Shown here: positions 4,613-6,926 of the stretch, piece by piece | Numbering within the stretch: the first letter of the stretch is position 1 | How the letters are laid out: every line of letters begins with the position of its first letter | NCBI GenBank assembly: GCA_937898535.1 | Contig: CALDKP010000308.1 | Coordinates: forward strand, 1-6,926 | Source: an uncultured Sphingomonadales bacterium | GTDB taxonomy: Bacteria; Pseudomonadota; Alphaproteobacteria; Sphingomonadales; Sphingomonadaceae | DNA length: 6,926 nucleotides | Direction of reading: 5' to 3' | Position numbers and translations under genes: made by a program | The notes under the pieces: model-generated | What the model was told of the DNA's origin: nothing | The model's database searches: none | Seen by the model: the letters and a program-made list of their open reading frames with translations, nothing else

Positions 4613-5211
4613 AGGTCAAACTCCTGTTTCCGATTTTCGAATACGGAAAACATTCGTGTGCGTCGGTAAAATCCAGTGACAACCGCGAACAAACCTTTCA
4701 ATGCCCAATCTTCACGATGATACGCAGGATAATGGTAAGCGAGAAATCCAAGATGCCCACCAGGTTTTAAGACGCGGCGACACTCCGAAAGGAATTTCTT
4801 TTCGGGAAATTTTGTGCAGCCATATATCCGGGAATCCTCTTCGGAATAAGGCGGATCACTCAAAACCAAATCGAACGAATTATCCGCGAAAGGCATTTCC
4901 GCGCAGTCACCTTGGAACATCGGTTTGCGCACGTCATCAAAATGCATGTCCAAGGTAATATGCCCTTCGGGTAAATCCATCAACGATCCAGAGGGCGCAT
5001 GAAGAATGCGCTTTGCGTGCGGGAACAAAGCAACAGCGCGCTTCAAAAAAGTTGGCGGATATTGCCCGTAAAGCTTGGCTTTTTGGAATGATGTTCCACA
5101 ATACCACACACCATAGCACCATCCTTTATCTTTGATGCTGTCCCCTTTCTCATCGGAAAATGATTGAGGGTATTTTGCCATAACGGCATTGAGATTGGTC
5201 ACGTCCATCAT
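4609..5211 (-). CDS. Class I SAM-dependent methyltransferase with DPPY motif (probable DNA methyltransferase)
   Basis: A complete 200-aa Rossmann-fold methyltransferase. The catalytic motif IV is F-D-L-V-L-S-D-P-P-Y (113-122), the D/N-P-P-Y/F tetrad of enzymes that methylate an exocyclic amino group, usually N6-adenine or N4-cytosine in DNA. The SAM-binding region is degenerate: R-I-L-H-A-P-S-G-S-L (68-77) stands where D-x-F-x-G-x-G is expected, followed by I-T-L-D-M-H (85-90) with the ribose-binding acidic residue. The block R-R-V-L-K-P-G-G-H-L (145-154) is typical of the Methyltransf_11 group. There is no separate target-recognition domain and no restriction enzyme beside it, so it looks like an orphan phage enzyme that could protect the genome from host restriction. 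The start ATG 5211 overlaps the helicase stop by four bases, with AGGAG at 5224-5220. The specificity cannot be predicted, and an RNA or small-molecule substrate is not excluded. Confidence 0.87.
   Translation of the reverse strand: MMDVTNLNAVMAKYPQSFSDEKGDSIKDKGWCYGVWYCGTSFQKAKLYGQYPPTFLKRAVALFPHAKRILHAPSGSLMDLPEGHITLDMHFDDVRKPMFQGDCAEMPFADNSFDLVLSDPPYSEEDSRIYGCTKFPEKKFLSECRRVLKPGGHLGFLAYHYPAYHREDWALKGLFAVVTGFYRRTRMFSVFENRKQEFDL
4610..4625 (-). promoter_or_regulatory. Translational coupling cassette, methyltransferase to 56-aa protein
   Basis: AGGAG (4625-4621), TTTGACCT, ATG (4612-4610), overlapping stop TGA (4611-4609). Read in frame as Q-E-F-D-L-stop. It differs from the 5209-5224 copy only by two T-to-C changes, both silent in the encoded tail. 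It fixes the start of the small gene. Confidence 0.8.
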
Positions 5212-6876
5212 AAATCAAACTCCTGTTTTGGTATGGCCCATTTTCCCTTGGATGGCCGCAGCCATGTCAATGCGTCGTTTTTCAATTGTGCCTTAACGAC
5301 ACTTTTATCGATATTGTGAGTGCTGGCGATTTGCATTTCCAGCATGTGATCATTTGTTTCCCCGCCAAGGCTCTCGATCACTTTAACGACTTCCTCCACG
5401 CTCGCCCACGGGAAGCGGCTAGACGTCTTTTTGTCGCCCGCGATCTCCGCCAGTGCTGCGCAGCGCTCAAGCACGATGCTGTCACCCATTTCCTTGACTG
5501 CAAAGTAATATAATTCGTCGCTCACGTCCGCATCTTTTTGCTTGAGCACGCGGAATTCTGTCCCACCTTGACGCGTTTTTGTGTTTATCACCATGTCCAT
5601 ATTTGCATAAAATGCCGACGAACCACGCGCGCCTTTTTTCTGATCCTTGCCCGTGTGATGGATGGCTAGAACAAAGCATTCATAATATCGGGCAAGCTGT
5701 TCCATGAAGTGCGTGATCAGTGTTGCGTCACCGGCTGAATTTTCGTCCATCCCCATGAGCAACCGCGAAAGCGTATCAATGACGATCAGCGATGGCTTTG
5801 CCCCTAGCTCTGCAATATCGGCTTTCACGTTTTCCCAAGCCTCTGCGTCAGTGTAGAGTGGCACGCGATCCTTGATCAGCAAGCGATGATCATTGCGAAA
5901 TTCGATGCCTTGCCACTCCATCCACGCGGGCCAGCGTTTCTTGGCCATTGCTACCGGCCCTTCACCAGCCAGAAATAGCACATCATTCTTGACAGGCGGC
6001 GCATTCCACTGACCGGGAATCCCGAAGCCAAGGCAGGATGCCATATCGAGCGCAAGAAAGCTCTTGTAGCTCCCGCTTTCCCCGTAAATCATCCCGATAC
6101 CTTGCGACGGGATCACATGGGGAATCAGCCACTCGGGATTTTTTACGCCGTCCGCATAGGTGTGCATCCATTGCACCTTGTCGCGGGATCGATCGGCGGA
6201 TTCGGGCGGCTCGAATTCCATGCCTTGAAACGATGCAAATGCATCTGCATTCGCCTGAAACCCTTTAACGCCGCCTTCTGTATCTTCCCCATAGTTTGCA
6301 GCGTTTCGAATGATCGTTTCCAGTTCCCAATCATCCCAAGGTGGCTGACAGTGCGGGTTCCAGTGCCCCCATAGAAGATCAAAGCACATGCCGGGCGATA
6401 TGGCTTTATCCAGGATCGACGCGGCCACCTGAAACGCTAGGTTATTCCCACCGCGTCCCTCAACCGATACGTTGCCCGATTTCACATAATTGTTGATCAG
6501 GTCCAAAGCCCAATTGACATTGCGGGGCTGATCTCCATCTGGGTTTTTGGCAAGCCCTAGCGTGTCTGTTTTCTTCCGCTCGGGAACAATCGACGCAACA
6601 GCGCGCGGCAGTGGATTGATCGAGCCGCCCGGCAAAGCACTATAAGCGCCCTTGTCCGTTCGGGATCCAGGCAAGAGCACATAACCGCCAGAAACTATTT
6701 TTCCGTCGCGATGGATCCCGCCGCGTGTGTCAATACCGTCCGCGATCCGGCTTGCCGTGCTCGGGCCTTCGCCCTTGAAATAGACGTGCAAGCCGCCTCT
6801 AGGCGTGCGAACCTGATAAGCCTTTGCAACCGCCTCTCTGATCTCGCTATCACGCTCTAGGAGCTTCGCCCACCAA
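5208..6876 (-). CDS. Prim-pol / RepA-type replicative helicase-primase, 5'-truncated
   Basis: The frame is open from the last genuine base (first full codon 6875-6873) to TGA 5208, giving 555 visible residues; an internal TTG at 6791 is not the start. It begins in the end of a prim-pol domain (T-P-R-G-G-L-H-V-Y-F-K, then G-G-Y-V-L-L-P-G-S), so the catalytic acidic residues lie upstream, off the contig. Next comes a PriCT-like helical region (N-N-L-A-F-Q-V-A-A and W-D-D-W-E-L-E-T-I-I-R-N-A), then a RepA/AAA_25 helicase: Walker A G-E-S-G-S-Y-K-S near base 6065, F-L-A-G-E-G, Walker B L-I-V-I-D-T-L-S-R, and H-H-T-G-K with A-R-G-S-S-A. A C-terminal winged-helix-like segment (P-W-A-S-V-E-E-V onward) follows. 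Such fusion proteins prime and unwind DNA at phage or plasmid origins. The truncation is caused by sequencing adapter, not mutation. The final Q-E-F-D-L is encoded by the next gene's translation signals. Confidence 0.92.
5209..5224 (-). promoter_or_regulatory. Translational coupling cassette, helicase-primase to methyltransferase
   Basis: AGGAG (5224-5220), eight bases TTTGATTT, then ATG (5211-5209) overlapping the upstream TGA (5210-5208). The same bases read in the upstream frame as Q-E-F-D-L-stop. Translation of the methyltransferase is therefore expected to depend on ribosomes finishing the helicase. Confidence 0.8.
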
Positions 6877-6926
6877 AGATCGGAAGAGCGTCGTGTAGGG
6901 AAAGAGTGTCTTCGCCTGTGTAGATC
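6877..6926. other. Illumina TruSeq adapter read-through with i5 index
   Basis: From AGATCGGAAGAGCGTCGTG onward the sequence is the reverse complement of the TruSeq universal (P5-side) adapter, through the GGGAAAGAGTGT end of the read-1 primer site. The next eight bases, CTTCGCCT (6910-6917), occupy the index slot and are the reverse complement of AGGCGAAG, which I recall as TruSeq HT index D505. They are followed by GTGTAGATC, the start of the P5 flow-cell sequence. This is synthetic DNA and carries no biology. It cuts off the 5' part of the helicase-primase gene. Confidence 0.98.

Noticed and set aside
3511..5224. E-F-D-L tails as sliding-clamp-binding or other short linear peptide motifs
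   Set aside because: The tail does not fit the bacterial clamp consensus Q-L-S/D-L-F, and the overlapping translation signals explain it more simply; kept only as a minor alternative.
5208..6791. TTG at 6791 as the start of the helicase-primase
   Set aside because: The frame continues upstream with prim-pol family residues (T-P-R-G-G-L-H-V-Y-F) to the adapter boundary, so the gene is truncated and the true start is off the contig.

Overview
The window is a short metagenome-style contig carrying about 6.7 kb of a tailed-phage (or prophage) replication and recombination module. All of its phage genes lie on the minus strand, packed end to end with 1-17 base overlaps. The phage part is roughly 50-55% GC. 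The gene content (prim-pol/RepA-type helicase, orphan DNA methyltransferase, SNF2 helicase, HNH-AP2 endonuclease, PD-(D/E)XK exonuclease of the DUF2800 type, several small hypothetical proteins) is typical of temperate or lytic phages of Proteobacteria. The exact host cannot be read from the sequence.

Neither end of the contig is natural. Positions 1 to about 123 encode, on the plus strand, an internal fragment of an AidB-type acyl-CoA dehydrogenase. This piece has very high GC (about 68%, GC3 about 92%), and it is fused head-on into the middle of the phage exonuclease gene: a chimeric junction. Positions 6877-6926 are Illumina TruSeq adapter read-through including an 8-base i5 index. Genuine phage sequence is therefore about 121-6876.

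In transcription order (right to left): a 5'-truncated prim-pol/RepA helicase-primase (6876-5208); a DPPY class methyltransferase (5211-4609); a 56-aa small protein (4612-4442); a Trp-rich hypothetical protein (4445-4044); a short MerR-type DNA-binding protein (4042-3716); a 69-aa protein resembling DUF551 (3719-3510); an SNF2 helicase (3513-1888); an AT-richer HNH-AP2 endonuclease that looks like a mobile insert (1904-1458); a 242-aa phage protein with the conserved G-W-P-W-x-P-D-x-H-A-S motif (1445-717); a 146-base non-coding gap with two inverted-repeat structures; and a 3'-truncated PD-(D/E)XK nuclease (570 to about 121).

The genes plausibly cooperate in phage DNA replication (primase-helicase), recombination or fork remodelling (SNF2 helicase, exonuclease) and genome protection (methyltransferase). 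The most unusual internal signal is a recurring junction cassette. Unrelated proteins end in E-F/Y-D-L because the last codons double as the next gene's Shine-Dalgarno sequence, and the stop codon overlaps the next start. It is a near-identical translational coupling block used at five of the gene boundaries, with one frame-shifted variant. I see no wholly new defence or mobile system. The strongest conclusions concern the two artificial ends, the coupling cassette and the structured gap.
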